Shown here one piece after another: positions 24,022-32,427 of a stretch of DNA of 64,000 bases. The DNA is taken from the NCBI RefSeq assembly GCF_900111935.1, contig NZ_FOYN01000002.1:853373-917372 (forward strand), given 5' to 3'. Within the stretch, counting starts at the first letter, position 1. Every line of letters begins with the position of its first letter. The notes beneath the pieces were generated by a model that had not been told where the DNA came from, did not search any database, and saw only the letters and a program-made list of their open reading frames with translations. Source of the stretch: Halorubrum sodomense (GTDB lineage Archaea > Halobacteriota > Halobacteria > Halobacteriales > Haloferacaceae). A program made the translations under genes and the position numbers.

Positions 24022-25332
24022 ATACTCCGCCGCCGCGTCCGCCGCCTTCCGCCCGCTCTCTAACGCGCCCTGGATCGACGACCACTCCGTGTAGTCGCCG
24101 GCGAGCGCCACTGGTCCCTCCGGGTCGTCGGGATCCGGGAGGTCGGCGTGGACGCCCGGCGGCTGTGCGAACTGCGCGAACCGGATCCGGTGGATGTCGA
24201 GCGTCTCCAGCCCGGAGAAGTCGCGTTCGGGGAACCACGCGTCGAGGGCGTCGCGGACGTCGTCGCGGAGGTCTTCGTCGGGCCGGTCCAGCGCGTCCTC
24301 GCCGAGGAACGTCGCCGCGAGCAGCGCGCGGCCGTCCGGCGCGTACTCGGGCGCGACCTCGGACATCGGCACGACGGCGTTCGGGGACTCGCTCGCGGCG
24401 TTGAGCAGGATGCGATCGCCGGTCTCGAACGACTCCCCCGCGGGGAGCGCGTACCAGCCGGTGACGTTCGGGACGCCCTCCGTGGGAACCGACTCGACGC
24501 CGGTGAGCCGCCGGGCCTCGGGCGGCGAGGCCGCGACGACGACGGCGTCCGTCTCGCGGGTCGCGCCGTCCGCGAGTTCGACGGTCGCGCCGTCGGCGGA
24601 GCCGGACCGGAAGGGGATCCGCCCGCCGCCCGCGATCCGGACCGATTCGACGTCCTCGCCGGTCTCGATCGTCACGCCCGCCTCGCGGGCGCGGTCGGCG
24701 AGCGCGGCGGGGAGCGCGGCCATCCCCGCGGCGGGGACGCCGATGGAGCCGCGCCCCATCGCGCGGAACGTGTACTCGAAGACGTGCTTCGAGGTCGAGA
24801 GGGTGCGGTCGAGGGTGATCCCGCCGTAAAAGGGCTCCACGAAGTTCTCGACGTAGTCCTCGGCGAATCCCCAGTCGCGAAGGTACTCGCGGATCGACGC
24901 GTCCGGGCCGGCGAAGAACTCGTCCGCGTCGCGGTTCGCGAGGTCGTACCGGAGCGCGAGCGTCCGGAGCTTGTCAGAGAGGGAGACCTCGTCGTTCAGG
25001 AGCGAGGGGAGCGCGGCGCGCGGGTCCCGGAGCGGGTCACCGAGGGTCGAGCGCGAGCCCGGTCGGCAGATCGTCGCGCCGGGCGCGAACGTCCGCAGGT
25101 CGAGGTCGTCGAGCCCGTCGGCGCCCAGTTCGCGCTCGACGGCGGGGTAGCCCGAGAAGAGGACCTGGAAGCCGCGGTCGAGGGTGAACCCGTCGACCGT
25201 CTCCGTGCGTACCCGGCCGCCGACCTCGGGCCGTCGCTCGTACAGCGTCACGTCCGCGCCCGACTCGGCGAGCCGCGTCGCCGCGACGAGCCCCGCCAGC
25301 CCGCCGCCGACGACCGTGGCGTCTCCGTTCAT
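24016..25332 (-). CDS. FAD-dependent amine-oxidase/protoporphyrinogen-oxidase-like protein
   Basis: 438 residues from the ATG at 25330-25332, which begins directly with the Rossmann motif ATVVGGGLAGLVAATRLAES. ERRPEVGGRVRTETVDGFTL and DRGFQVLFSGYPAVEREL are the family's second FAD-contact patches. C-terminal FAD closure lies in VALAGDYTEWSSIQGALESG. It belongs to the flavin amine-oxidase superfamily with CrtI- and HemY-like relatives; the substrate is unknown. Longer upstream readings run into the dispersed repeat element and are spurious. TATA-like CTTATAAT (minus strand) lies about 27 bp upstream, so the mRNA is probably leaderless. Confidence 0.83.
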   Translation of the reverse strand: MNGDATVVGGGLAGLVAATRLAESGADVTLYERRPEVGGRVRTETVDGFTLDRGFQVLFSGYPAVERELGADGLDDLDLRTFAPGATICRPGSRSTLGDPLRDPRAALPSLLNDEVSLSDKLRTLALRYDLANRDADEFFAGPDASIREYLRDWGFAEDYVENFVEPFYGGITLDRTLSTSKHVFEYTFRAMGRGSIGVPAAGMAALPAALADRAREAGVTIETGEDVESVRIAGGGRIPFRSGSADGATVELADGATRETDAVVVAASPPEARRLTGVESVPTEGVPNVTGWYALPAGESFETGDRILLNAASESPNAVVPMSEVAPEYAPDGRALLAATFLGEDALDRPDEDLRDDVRDALDAWFPERDFSGLETLDIHRIRFAQFAQPPGVHADLPDPDDPEGPVALAGDYTEWSSIQGALESGRKAADAAAEYL

Positions 25333-25420
25333 AGGTGCGGTTTCGGGTCGCGGGATTATAAGCGGCGGCGAGTCGATACGAGTCGCTTTCGCTCTCGTGA
25401 ACGCCTGCGCCCGCCTCCCG

Positions 25421-25570
25421 GCTGCCCCTTCGAGTCCCGCCCCGCACGGCACCGCAGCCTCACGCCTCCCCAGCCTCGTCGGTGGTCCTCCGCGTTGCTC
25501 CGAACCACCGACTCCCTCGCACGCGCTGTCTCGCGGCCGCCGAGGGCGGCCGCTCGAAGGCGCGCGCCGC
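25421..25570 (+). repeat. Dispersed two-hairpin element, copy B
   Basis: Full-length copy in the divergent gap (25333-25648) between the FAD oxidoreductase and the threonine-synthase-like gene. The conserved 5' block begins TGCCCCTTCGAGTCCCGCC at 25423. Hairpin I is GTCGGTGGT (25478-25486) with ACCACCGAC (25504-25512), a perfect 9-bp stem. Hairpin II is GCGGCCGCC (25533-25541) with GGCGGCCGC (25545-25553), a perfect 9-bp stem with a GAG loop. The end block is GGCGCGCGCC. No separate gene is seen in this gap. Confidence 0.8.
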
Positions 25571-25648
25571 CGCACCGCCGGCGGTCCATCCTCCCGCGAC
25601 TCGCGTCCGAGTGCGAAGCGATTAGTCGCCGCCGCCACACGGTTCGGT

Positions 25649-26896
25649 ATGGAGACGACCGAGACCACGCCGGCGTTTCGCGGGCTGAAGAGTCGGGCGT
25701 CGGGACGCGTTCACGAGACCGCCGACGCGGCGGCGATCGACGACGACGAGCGGGCGCGGGGGCTCGACCCGACCTACGACTACGACGCGGTCGACCCGGA
25801 CGACCTGTTCGACCCGGCGGCTCGTGGCGGGAGCGGGGACGCTCGCGCGGCGCCCGCGACCGCCCGCGGCCACTGGCGCTTCGACGCGCTGCTCCCGTTC
25901 CCGGCCGCGGACGCGCTCACCGCCGGCGAGGGCGGGACGCCGCTCGTGGCCACCGACCGCCTCGCCGACGAGCTCGACGTGGCATCGGTGTACGTCAAAG
26001 ACGAGGGCCGGAACCCCACCGGGACCGTCCTCGACCGCGGTCTCTCGCTCGCGATGACCGCGGTGGCGGGACGGGTCGCGGACGGCGCCGACGTCGAGCC
26101 GCTCGTCTGCGCGAGCCCCGGAAACGCCGGCCAGTCGATGGCGGCGTACGCGGGCCGAGCGGACCTGCGCTCGTACGCGTTCGTCCCCTCGCGGTGCGCC
26201 TTCTCGAACAAGGCGATGACGAACGTCCACGGCGGCGAGATGCGCGTGGTCGGCGGGCGCTTCCCGGACGCGGCCGAAGCGGTCGACGAGCAGTTGGAGA
26301 CCGACTACACCGACCTCGGGGAGTTCGTCACCCCGTACCGCCACGAGGGCGCCAAGACCGTCGCGTTCGAGCTCGTCGCGGACCTCGGTGACGCCCCCGA
26401 CGTCGTCGTCGTCCCGACCGGGTCCGGCGAGGTCGTCGCCGGCGTCCGCAAGGGGTTCGTCGAGCTCGACCGGGTCGGTGCGATCGACGGGACTCCGAAG
26501 GTCGTCGCGGCGCAGGCGTCCGGCTGCGCCCCGATCGCGGCCGCGGTCGAGCGCGGCCTCGACGAGCCCGAGCCGTGGGAGACGCCGGACACGATCTGCG
26601 GCGAACTGGAGATCCCCGACCCGGCTGGCGGCGCCGCGGCCGTTGAGGCGGTCACGGAGAGCGGCGGGACCGCGGTCGGCGTCGACGACGAGGACATCCT
26701 CGCGAGCGCGACCGCCGTGGCGCAGAACGAGGTCGTCGAGATGGGCGCCACCGGCGGCGCGGCCCCCGCCGGGGCGTGGGCGCTCGCGGAGGACGGCTTC
26801 TTCGACGGCGACGAGACCGTCGTGCTGCTCAACAGCGACGCCGGACTGAAGACGCCGGACGTCCTGCGCAGCCACCTGATGGGTCAGGGAATCTGA
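25649..26896 (+). CDS. Threonine-synthase-like protein lacking the PLP lysine
   Basis: 415-residue protein with the fold-type-II PLP layout of threonine synthase: TAGEGGTPLVATDRL, VYVKDEGRNPTGTVLDRG, SPGNAGQSMAAYAG (the phosphate-binding-type SxGN loop, here SPGN), VVVVPTGSGEVVAG and AAQASGCAPIAAAVERG. In active enzymes the third motif reads NPTGSFKDRG, with Lys forming the Schiff base. Here that position is Leu128 (codon 26030-26032), and the preceding SF reads TV. The rest is full length and well conserved, so it is not a decayed gene. It is probably catalytically altered or a regulator/partner of a true ThrC. It is monocistronic in this context. Confidence 0.85.
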   Translation: METTETTPAFRGLKSRASGRVHETADAAAIDDDERARGLDPTYDYDAVDPDDLFDPAARGGSGDARAAPATARGHWRFDALLPFPAADALTAGEGGTPLVATDRLADELDVASVYVKDEGRNPTGTVLDRGLSLAMTAVAGRVADGADVEPLVCASPGNAGQSMAAYAGRADLRSYAFVPSRCAFSNKAMTNVHGGEMRVVGGRFPDAAEAVDEQLETDYTDLGEFVTPYRHEGAKTVAFELVADLGDAPDVVVVPTGSGEVVAGVRKGFVELDRVGAIDGTPKVVAAQASGCAPIAAAVERGLDEPEPWETPDTICGELEIPDPAGGAAAVEAVTESGGTAVGVDDEDILASATAVAQNEVVEMGATGGAAPAGAWALAEDGFFDGDETVVLLNSDAGLKTPDVLRSHLMGQGI

Positions 26897-26944
26897 GCCG
26901 GAACGTCGGTCAGCGGTCGGTGCGACTCGCGCGCTCCTCGCCGG

Positions 26945-28174
26945 TCACTCGCGCCGCGCGAGCAGCCCGGTCGCGAGCAGCGCGAGGGCGGCCGCGACGA
27001 CGCCGAAGCCGGGCGACTCCGCGCCCGTCTCTCCGGCGCTTCCGTCGCTCTCGTTCCCGTCCGCGGCGGTCAGATCCGTTTCGTTCCCGTCCGCGCCGTC
27101 GGTCGACGAGCCGTCGTCCGCGCCGTCGGTCGCGGTACCGTTGCCCGACGAATCGCCGTCGTCCGCGCCGTCCGTCGACTCGCCGCCCTCGCTCCGGAGT
27201 TCGACCACCGCGTTCGACAGCGTCGTCGTCGACTCGATCACGCTGCGCGGCGCCGGCTGGTTGAGGTAGTTCACGTTCATGACCACGTAGCTGTCCTCGG
27301 TGCCCGCGGTCGTGCTGGCGTACGGTTCGGTGTCGAGGATCGCCGCTTCGGGGTCGGTGACGAGGATCAGTTCCGGGTTCGCTTCGAGGATGACCTCGTC
27401 GGAGAGCTGCGGGTACCCCGATCCGACGTCGGCGGCGACGTTCTCGGTCCCGCCGACGGTCATGATCGCGTCGATGAAGGTGTTGTTCGCCGCGACGTAG
27501 CCGCCGCCGAGCGGGTACAGCGCAGCTGGGCGGTCGACGCCGCTCGTCCGCTCCTCCGCGGCCTCGACCGCGTCGTACATCTCCTCGTTGGTCTCCGCGG
27601 CGGCGTCGCACGCCCCCACGAGCCGACCGATCGTCTCCGTCTTCTCGGCGATGTCGTCGATCGAGGTGGCCGCGGGGAAGTGGTACACCGTCAGCCCCTG
27701 CTCGCGGAGCGGCTCGACGTCGGCCGCCGAGGAGTTCGGCGCCAGCACGAGGTCGGGCTCGGTGGCGACGACGCGCTCGACGCTCGCGCCGAACGAGGCG
27801 GAGACGTTCGCGCGCTCCTCGGCGCCGTCGAGGTAGGTGGCGAACCGGCTCACGCCGACGACCCGGTCCTGTGCGCCCAGCTCCCACAGCGTCTGCGCGG
27901 CCGAGGGGTTGATCGTCGTGATCCGCTCGGGGCGCTCCTCCAGCGTCACCGTGGTCCCGGTGGCGTCGGTCGCGCTGACCGGGAAGCCGCAGGCGCCGTC
28001 AGTCTGCGCGGGGCCGCCCCCCGTCGCGCCCGCGGCTCCGACCGCCGGCTGCGCGCCCGCGGTCGGTCCGTCGATCGATATCGTCGGCTGTGCGCCCGCG
28101 GCAGTCCCGGCGACGCCGCCGATCAGGGCGGTCGTCACCAGCACGGCCATCGCGATCGCGAAGCTGTTTCGCAT
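26945..28174 (-). CDS. btuF: Cobalamin-type ABC transporter substrate-binding protein with PGF-CTERM anchor
   Basis: 409 residues from the ATG at 28172-28174 (a GTG three codons upstream is possible). Sec-type signal peptide (residues 1-28), then a class-III binding domain: CGFPVSATDATGTTVTLEER, RITTINPSAAQTLWELGAQD, VVGVSRFATYLDGAEE, EPDLVLAPNSSAADVEPLRE. Residues 310-385 are a Ser/Asp/Gly/Asn-rich linker with several N-x-T/S sequons. The end SPGFGVVAAALALLATGLLA followed by RRE is a PGF-CTERM signal, so the protein is processed by an archaeosortase and lipid-attached to the surface. It is divergent from btuCD with a shared promoter. A haem or siderophore ligand is a possible alternative to B12. 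Confidence 0.87.
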   Translation of the reverse strand: MRNSFAIAMAVLVTTALIGGVAGTAAGAQPTISIDGPTAGAQPAVGAAGATGGGPAQTDGACGFPVSATDATGTTVTLEERPERITTINPSAAQTLWELGAQDRVVGVSRFATYLDGAEERANVSASFGASVERVVATEPDLVLAPNSSAADVEPLREQGLTVYHFPAATSIDDIAEKTETIGRLVGACDAAAETNEEMYDAVEAAEERTSGVDRPAALYPLGGGYVAANNTFIDAIMTVGGTENVAADVGSGYPQLSDEVILEANPELILVTDPEAAILDTEPYASTTAGTEDSYVVMNVNYLNQPAPRSVIESTTTLSNAVVELRSEGGESTDGADDGDSSGNGTATDGADDGSSTDGADGNETDLTAADGNESDGSAGETGAESPGFGVVAAALALLATGLLARRE

Positions 28175-28236
28175 CGCATCCACGACCGGGCTCGTCCAAT
28201 AAGTATTTACCTACTACAAGTTGTGTTGGAGTACGG
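28175..28236. promoter_or_regulatory. Compact bidirectional btuF / btuCD promoter
   Basis: Only 62 bp separate the two start codons. The AT-rich AAGTATTTACC (28201-28211) lies about 30 bp from each ATG and can serve as TATA box in both orientations, implying leaderless mRNAs on both sides and mutual control of binding protein and permease. A CCAA ... TTGG pair (about 28196-28199 and 28227-28230) flanks it. Confidence 0.55.
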
Positions 28237-29403
28237 ATGCGTCCCTGGGTGCGGTCGGCGGGCTGGTCGGCGGCGATAGCCGCGCTGCTCGCGGTCGTCG
28301 TCGTCGTCAGCGCCGCGATCGGACCGGTCCGAATCCCACCCGAGACCGTCGTGAAATCGGTGTTGAACGCCTTTTCCGTGCCGTCGGGAATTGAGACGAC
28401 CGCGAGCGGCGTCGGCCCGCTGCCGGTCCCCGGCGTCGGGCCGCTCACGCTCCCGGGACTCGGCCTCGCGTTCGCGTCGCCGTTCGCGTTCCCCGTCGAC
28501 GCCGTCCACCAGCAGATCGTCGTGGGGGTGCGGCTCCCGCGGATCCTGCTCGCCGCGCTCGTCGGGTTCGCGCTCGCGGCCGCCGGCACGGTGATGCAGG
28601 GCTTCTTCCGCAATCCGATGGCGGACCCGTCGATCATCGGCGTCTCCTCGGGGGCCGCGGTCGGCGCGGTCGCGTTCATCGTCTTCCCCGTCGCGCTCTC
28701 GACGACCGTCGCCGTCCCCCTCCTCGGCGCCGTCGAGGTCTCGCTCTCGCGCGGCGCGGGGACCAGCCTCTTCGCGTTCGCCGGCGCGCTCGTCGCCGCC
28801 TTCGGCGTGTACGCCATCGCGACCCGTCACGGTCGGACGCCCGTCGCCACCCTGCTCTTGGCCGGCGTCGCGGTCCAGACGTTCCTCGGCGCGGTGGTCT
28901 CGTACCTCCAGCTACAGGCCGGCGAGTCGCTCCGGCAGATCGTCGCGTGGCTGATGGGCCACCTCTCGGGCGCGGCGTGGAGCGAGGTCGCCGTCACCGC
29001 CGCCGTCGTGCCGCCGCTGTTCGCCGTGTTGCTCGCGTACGCCCGCGACCTCAACGTCCTCCTGCTCGGCGAGGAGGAGGCCCGCGGGCTGGGTATCGCG
29101 GTGGAGCGCACGAAGCGGATCCTGCTCGCGGCCTCGGCGCTCGTCACGGCCGCCGGCGTCGCGTTCGCCGGCGTGATCGGGTTCGTCGGCCTCATCGTCC
29201 CGCACATGCTCCGGCTCGTCGTCGGCCCCGACCACCGAGTGCTCCTCCCGACCGCGGCGCTCGCGGGCGGCACCTTCCTCGTCGCGGCCGACACGGTCGC
29301 GCGCTCGGCGCCAGCCGAGTACCCGGTCGGCATCATCACCGCCGCGGTCGGCGCGCCCTTCTTCGTCTACCTGCTCGTGACCCGGGAGGTGACGGAGCTG
29401 TGA
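28237..29403 (+). CDS. btuC: Cobalamin-type ABC transporter permease
   Basis: 388 residues from the ATG at 28237. FecCD/BtuC family with about ten membrane helices. Seen: VGVRLPRILLAALVGFALAA, GTVMQGFFRNPMADPSIIGV and SSGAAVGAV (the conserved permease entry motif), LLLAGVAVQTFLGAVVSYLQ, IVAWLMGHLSGAAW, and GFVGLIVPHMLRLVVGPDHR (the coupling-helix region that contacts the ATPase). Its TGA overlaps the GTG of btuD (GTGA). It functions with the divergent btuF product and btuD. Confidence 0.92.
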   Translation: MRPWVRSAGWSAAIAALLAVVVVVSAAIGPVRIPPETVVKSVLNAFSVPSGIETTASGVGPLPVPGVGPLTLPGLGLAFASPFAFPVDAVHQQIVVGVRLPRILLAALVGFALAAAGTVMQGFFRNPMADPSIIGVSSGAAVGAVAFIVFPVALSTTVAVPLLGAVEVSLSRGAGTSLFAFAGALVAAFGVYAIATRHGRTPVATLLLAGVAVQTFLGAVVSYLQLQAGESLRQIVAWLMGHLSGAAWSEVAVTAAVVPPLFAVLLAYARDLNVLLLGEEEARGLGIAVERTKRILLAASALVTAAGVAFAGVIGFVGLIVPHMLRLVVGPDHRVLLPTAALAGGTFLVAADTVARSAPAEYPVGIITAAVGAPFFVYLLVTREVTEL

Positions 29404-30683
29404 GCGCGGACCGCTCCGACGACGAGGCTCCCTCGGCCGCCGCGGCCGACCCCGAGTCGCTCCCCGACACGTCGCTCTCGTTCGGTGACGAACCGCTCCT
29501 GTCGGCGTCGGACGTCGCCGTCTCGTTCGACGACGTCGACGTCGTCTCCGGCGTCGACCTCCGGGTCGAGCCCGGCTCGCTCGTCGGCCTCGTCGGCCCC
29601 AACGGCGCCGGCAAGACCACGGTGCTGCGCGCGGTCACCGGCGCGGTCGAGCCGGACGCGGGAACGGTCCGGATCGGGGGCGAGCGGGCGTCGTCGCTGT
29701 CGCCCCGCGAGGTCGGGCGCCGCGTCGCGAGCGTCCCGCAGACGACGAACCTGGCGTTCGACTTCCCCGTGCGACACGTCGTCGAGATGGGGCGAACGCC
29801 GCACCTCGGTCGCCTCGACGCGCACGGGGTCGAGGACGACGACGCGGTCAACGCCGCGATGACCGCGGCCGACGTCGAGCGCTTGGCGGACCGGTCGATC
29901 ACGGCGGTCTCGGGCGGTGAGCGCCAGCGCGTGCTGCTCGCGCGGGCGCTGGCGCAGGCGGCCCCGCTCCTCCTCCTGGACGAGCCGACCGCCAGCCTCG
30001 ACGTGAACCACGCGGTCGAGACCCTCGAACTGGTCCGCGAGTTCGTCGACGACGGCGAACGCGGTGCGATCGCCGCGATCCACGACCTGGACGCGGCCGC
30101 GAGGTACTGCGACGAGGTCGTCGTCCTCGCGAACGGCGGCGTCCGGGCGGCCGGCCCGCCGGAGTCGGTGCTGTCGGCGTCCGCGGTCGGCGCCGCCTTC
30201 GACGCGGAGGCGTTCGTCGGTCGCAACCCGGCGACCGGGACGCCCGCGGTGACGGCGTTCCCGCACAGCGACGTCGAACCACGGCGGGTTCACGTGATCG
30301 GCACGGGGCGCCCGGCCGCGCGCGTCGTCGCCCGGTTGGCCGCCGCGGGCCACGAGCCGTCGGTCGGGGTGATCCCGGAGGGCGATGCGGCCGCCGGCGC
30401 CGCCGCGGACGCGGGCGCGACGGCGGTGACGGCGCCGCCGTTCGAGGGACCGACCCCGGAGACGACTGCCGCGGCCCGCGACCTCGCCGCCGAGGCGGAC
30501 GCGACGCTCGCGGTCGGGACCGCCGGGGGCGAGTCCGTGATCGCGGGCGGCCCGAAGGCGGGCGGCCCGAACGCGGACGTAGCGGCGGCCGCGGACCGCC
30601 TCGTTCCCGTTCCGGCGGACGTCGACGACGCGAAACTGCTCGACGCGGTCGGGGCCGCGGCCGCGACCGCGGACCGAGGGTGA
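29400..30683 (+). CDS. btuD: Cobalamin-type ABC transporter ATPase with extra C-terminal domain
   Basis: 427 residues from a GTG overlapping the btuC stop. After an acidic leader of 35 residues comes the ATPase domain: Walker A GPNGAGKTT (residues 66-74), Q-loop VPQTTNLAFDF, signature VSGGERQRVLLARA, Walker B LLLLDEPTASLD and switch AAIHDLD. From about residue 285 there is an added domain of 140 residues (RRVHVIGTGRPAARVVARLA) that looks Rossmann-like, with DDAKLLDAVG at its end. This extension is absent from bacterial BtuD and may be regulatory. Confidence 0.9.
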   Translation: MSADRSDDEAPSAAAADPESLPDTSLSFGDEPLLSASDVAVSFDDVDVVSGVDLRVEPGSLVGLVGPNGAGKTTVLRAVTGAVEPDAGTVRIGGERASSLSPREVGRRVASVPQTTNLAFDFPVRHVVEMGRTPHLGRLDAHGVEDDDAVNAAMTAADVERLADRSITAVSGGERQRVLLARALAQAAPLLLLDEPTASLDVNHAVETLELVREFVDDGERGAIAAIHDLDAAARYCDEVVVLANGGVRAAGPPESVLSASAVGAAFDAEAFVGRNPATGTPAVTAFPHSDVEPRRVHVIGTGRPAARVVARLAAAGHEPSVGVIPEGDAAAGAAADAGATAVTAPPFEGPTPETTAAARDLAAEADATLAVGTAGGESVIAGGPKAGGPNADVAAAADRLVPVPADVDDAKLLDAVGAAAATADRG

Positions 30684-30750
30684 CCCGCCGAGTTCCGCGC
30701 GCCATCCGCGAAGCGTCACCGTTTATTCGCTCGCCCCCCTCCGTCCGACG

Positions 30751-31746
30751 ATGAGCGTTCCCTGCGTCGCCGTCGCCCGCGAGCGCGGCGAGACCGTTCG
30801 GAGCCGGCTCGCCGACGCCGACGCCCTCGACGGCGACCACCAGATCGCGGTCGACGACGACACGATATACATCCCCGTGGTCGGCCGCGACCGAGTCCCC
30901 GCCGACCTCGCGGACCGGATCGTCGCCCGCGACGCGGCGGCGCGGGACCGCCCCACGGCGCCCGCGGAGATCCTCGGCTACGAGCCCTCGCTCGAACGGC
31001 TGGGGGGTATCGTCATAATCGACGAGGACGACGACGAGCGCGCCCGCGAGATAGCCGACGCCGTGATGGCGGCCGACCTCCCCTGCGAGACCGTCCTCAA
31101 CCGCGCGTCGCCGATCGAGGGCGAACTCCGGGTCCGCGAGTGGGACGTGCTGGCCGGGAACGGGACCGAGACCGTCCACCGCGAGTACGGCCACGAGTTC
31201 GCGCTCGACGTCGCGGCGGTCTACTTCTCGCCGCGGCTCGCGACCGAGCGCCACCGCGTGGTCGAGCAGGTCGAATCGGGGGAGTCGGCGGTCGACATGT
31301 TCGCCGGCGTGGGGCCCTACGCGATCCCGTTGGCGTCCCGCGGCGCCGACGTGGTCGCCTGCGACCTCAACGAGCGCGCGGTCGAGTACCTCCGCGAGAA
31401 CGCCGAGCGCAACGGCGTCGCGGACCGCGTCACCGCGATCGCCGGCGACGCCCGCGACCTCGCGGACTCGCACGCCGGGACCGCAGACCGCCTGGTGATG
31501 AACCTCCCGCACTCCGCCGAGGAGTTCTTGGAGGCCGCGGTCGCGCTCGCGGGCGACGACTGCGCGGTCCACTACTACGACATCCAACACGAGGACGACC
31601 CGTTCGGCCCGGGCCGGCGCGCGATCGAGGCGGCCGCGGGCGACGCCTACGCCGTCGACGTCGAGACCGAGCGCGTCGTCAGGTCGTACGCCCCTCACGA
31701 GTACAACGTCTGTCTCGACGTCCGGCTGACGCGCGTCGACGACTGA
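30751..31746 (+). CDS. trm5: tRNA (guanine37-N1)-methyltransferase Trm5
   Basis: 331-residue class I SAM methyltransferase that methylates G37 next to the anticodon, preventing frameshifting. Order: N-terminal D1-like domain with DHQIAVDDDTIYIPVV; middle domain EILGYEPSLERLGGIVII, then RVREWDVLAGNGTETVHREY and FALDVAAVYFSPRLATERHR; SAM site VDMFAGVGPYAIPLASRGAD; VVACDLNERAVEYLRENAER; catalytic RLVMNLPHSAEEFL (N-L-P-H); and APHEYNVCLDVRL. Length and layout match archaeal Trm5. It is 67 bp after btuD, with its own TTTATTCGC TATA-like site about 30 bp before the ATG. Confidence 0.93.
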   Translation: MSVPCVAVARERGETVRSRLADADALDGDHQIAVDDDTIYIPVVGRDRVPADLADRIVARDAAARDRPTAPAEILGYEPSLERLGGIVIIDEDDDERAREIADAVMAADLPCETVLNRASPIEGELRVREWDVLAGNGTETVHREYGHEFALDVAAVYFSPRLATERHRVVEQVESGESAVDMFAGVGPYAIPLASRGADVVACDLNERAVEYLRENAERNGVADRVTAIAGDARDLADSHAGTADRLVMNLPHSAEEFLEAAVALAGDDCAVHYYDIQHEDDPFGPGRRAIEAAAGDAYAVDVETERVVRSYAPHEYNVCLDVRLTRVDD

Positions 31747-31803
31747 GCCCGCCGCCGGGCGCCCGGGGGCGCTCGGACAGACACGTCAGGGGAGTAACTT
31801 ATG

Positions 31804-31816
31804 AGTGATGCTCACT
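31804..31816. promoter_or_regulatory. Small palindrome before the 31830 gene
   Basis: AGTGA (31804-31808) and TCACT (31812-31816) flank TGC, just after a TATA-like AACTTATGA (31796-31804) and 14 bp before the ATG. The position fits an operator at the transcription start. Confidence 0.35.
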
Positions 31817-31829
31817 AACGTCTCATGGC

Positions 31830-32051
31830 ATGAGTGACGCCGCAGACCCCGAGGAGCGCATCGACGAGACGACCACCTGGCCGGAGCTGGCGATCGGACT
31901 GTACGACCGACTGACCGGACGGGACGCGGAGATACACTACCAGTTCGAGGACATGACCGTCGAGGTGCCGAGCGGCACGGGCGACGACGCCGAACACGCC
32001 GAGTGGCGCATCGACGGCGGGGTCCGGGTCACCACGAGTGAGCGGGAGTGA
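31830..32051 (+). CDS. Small acidic protein of unknown function
   Basis: 73 residues: a helix (TTTWPELAIGLYDRLTGRDA), then EIHYQFEDMTVEVPSGTGDD, then EWRIDGGVRVTTSERE with beta-strand character. It has no cysteines and no membrane segment. It overlaps the start of the next gene by 14 bases, implying coupled translation and joint function. The type is not recognised; the mix of helix and strands suggests a compact domain. Coding is supported by bias and by a promoter at leaderless distance. Confidence 0.68.
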   Translation: MSDAADPEERIDETTTWPELAIGLYDRLTGRDAEIHYQFEDMTVEVPSGTGDDAEHAEWRIDGGVRVTTSERE

Positions 32052-32427
32052 GTCGGGGCGGCGGCTCACGGTCGAGACCGAGGACCTGACGCTGTCGACG
32101 GGCGGGGCGGAGGCCGAAGTCCACGCGACGGACCGCCGGGTGTTCGTCGAGGTCGACAGCGCTCGCGACGCCCTCCGCATCGCCCGGCGACTCCCGGACG
32201 AGTCCGTCTCGAACCTCGCGGTCGCGGAGCTGGTTCGCGGCGGGCTCACCGCCGAGGTCAGGGTCCGCGGCCGAACGGTTGCGGTGGCGGGCGCTGACGC
32301 GCGCCCCGGTCCGCTCTCTCACCGCCTCGGCGTCGCGCCCGCCGAGGTCCGGCTCGCGGGGCTCGTCGGCGCCGGCTACGGCGGCCTCTCCGCGGCGGCG
32401 CGCCGGACGCGGCGGCTGTTCGCGTAG
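32038..32427 (+). CDS. Small protein coupled to the preceding gene, unknown function
   Basis: 129 residues from a GTG inside the end of the upstream gene. Strand-rich start (RRLTVETEDLTLSTGGAEAE, then RRVFVEVDSARDALRIARRL), followed by SVSNLAVAELVRGGLTAEVR and RVRGRTVAVAG, and a C-terminal helix-hairpin AAEVRLAGLVGAGYGGLSA. The alternating strands with a Glu/Ser-rich surface suggest a soluble beta-sheet domain. No family is recognised. It is probably translated by termination-reinitiation with the 31830 gene. Confidence 0.62.
   Translation: MSGSESGRRLTVETEDLTLSTGGAEAEVHATDRRVFVEVDSARDALRIARRLPDESVSNLAVAELVRGGLTAEVRVRGRTVAVAGADARPGPLSHRLGVAPAEVRLAGLVGAGYGGLSAAARRTRRLFA

Noticed and set aside
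25423..25441. tRNA remnant suggested by the T-arm-like CTTCGAGTCCCGCC in the dispersed element
   Set aside because: No acceptor, D or anticodon arms can be folded around it in any copy. The resemblance is limited to about 14 bases.
24016..25668. Long version of the FAD oxidoreductase starting at 25668
   Set aside because: The extra 112 residues are basic and low-bias and pass through the dispersed repeat copy B. The FAD motif begins immediately after the ATG at 25330-25332.
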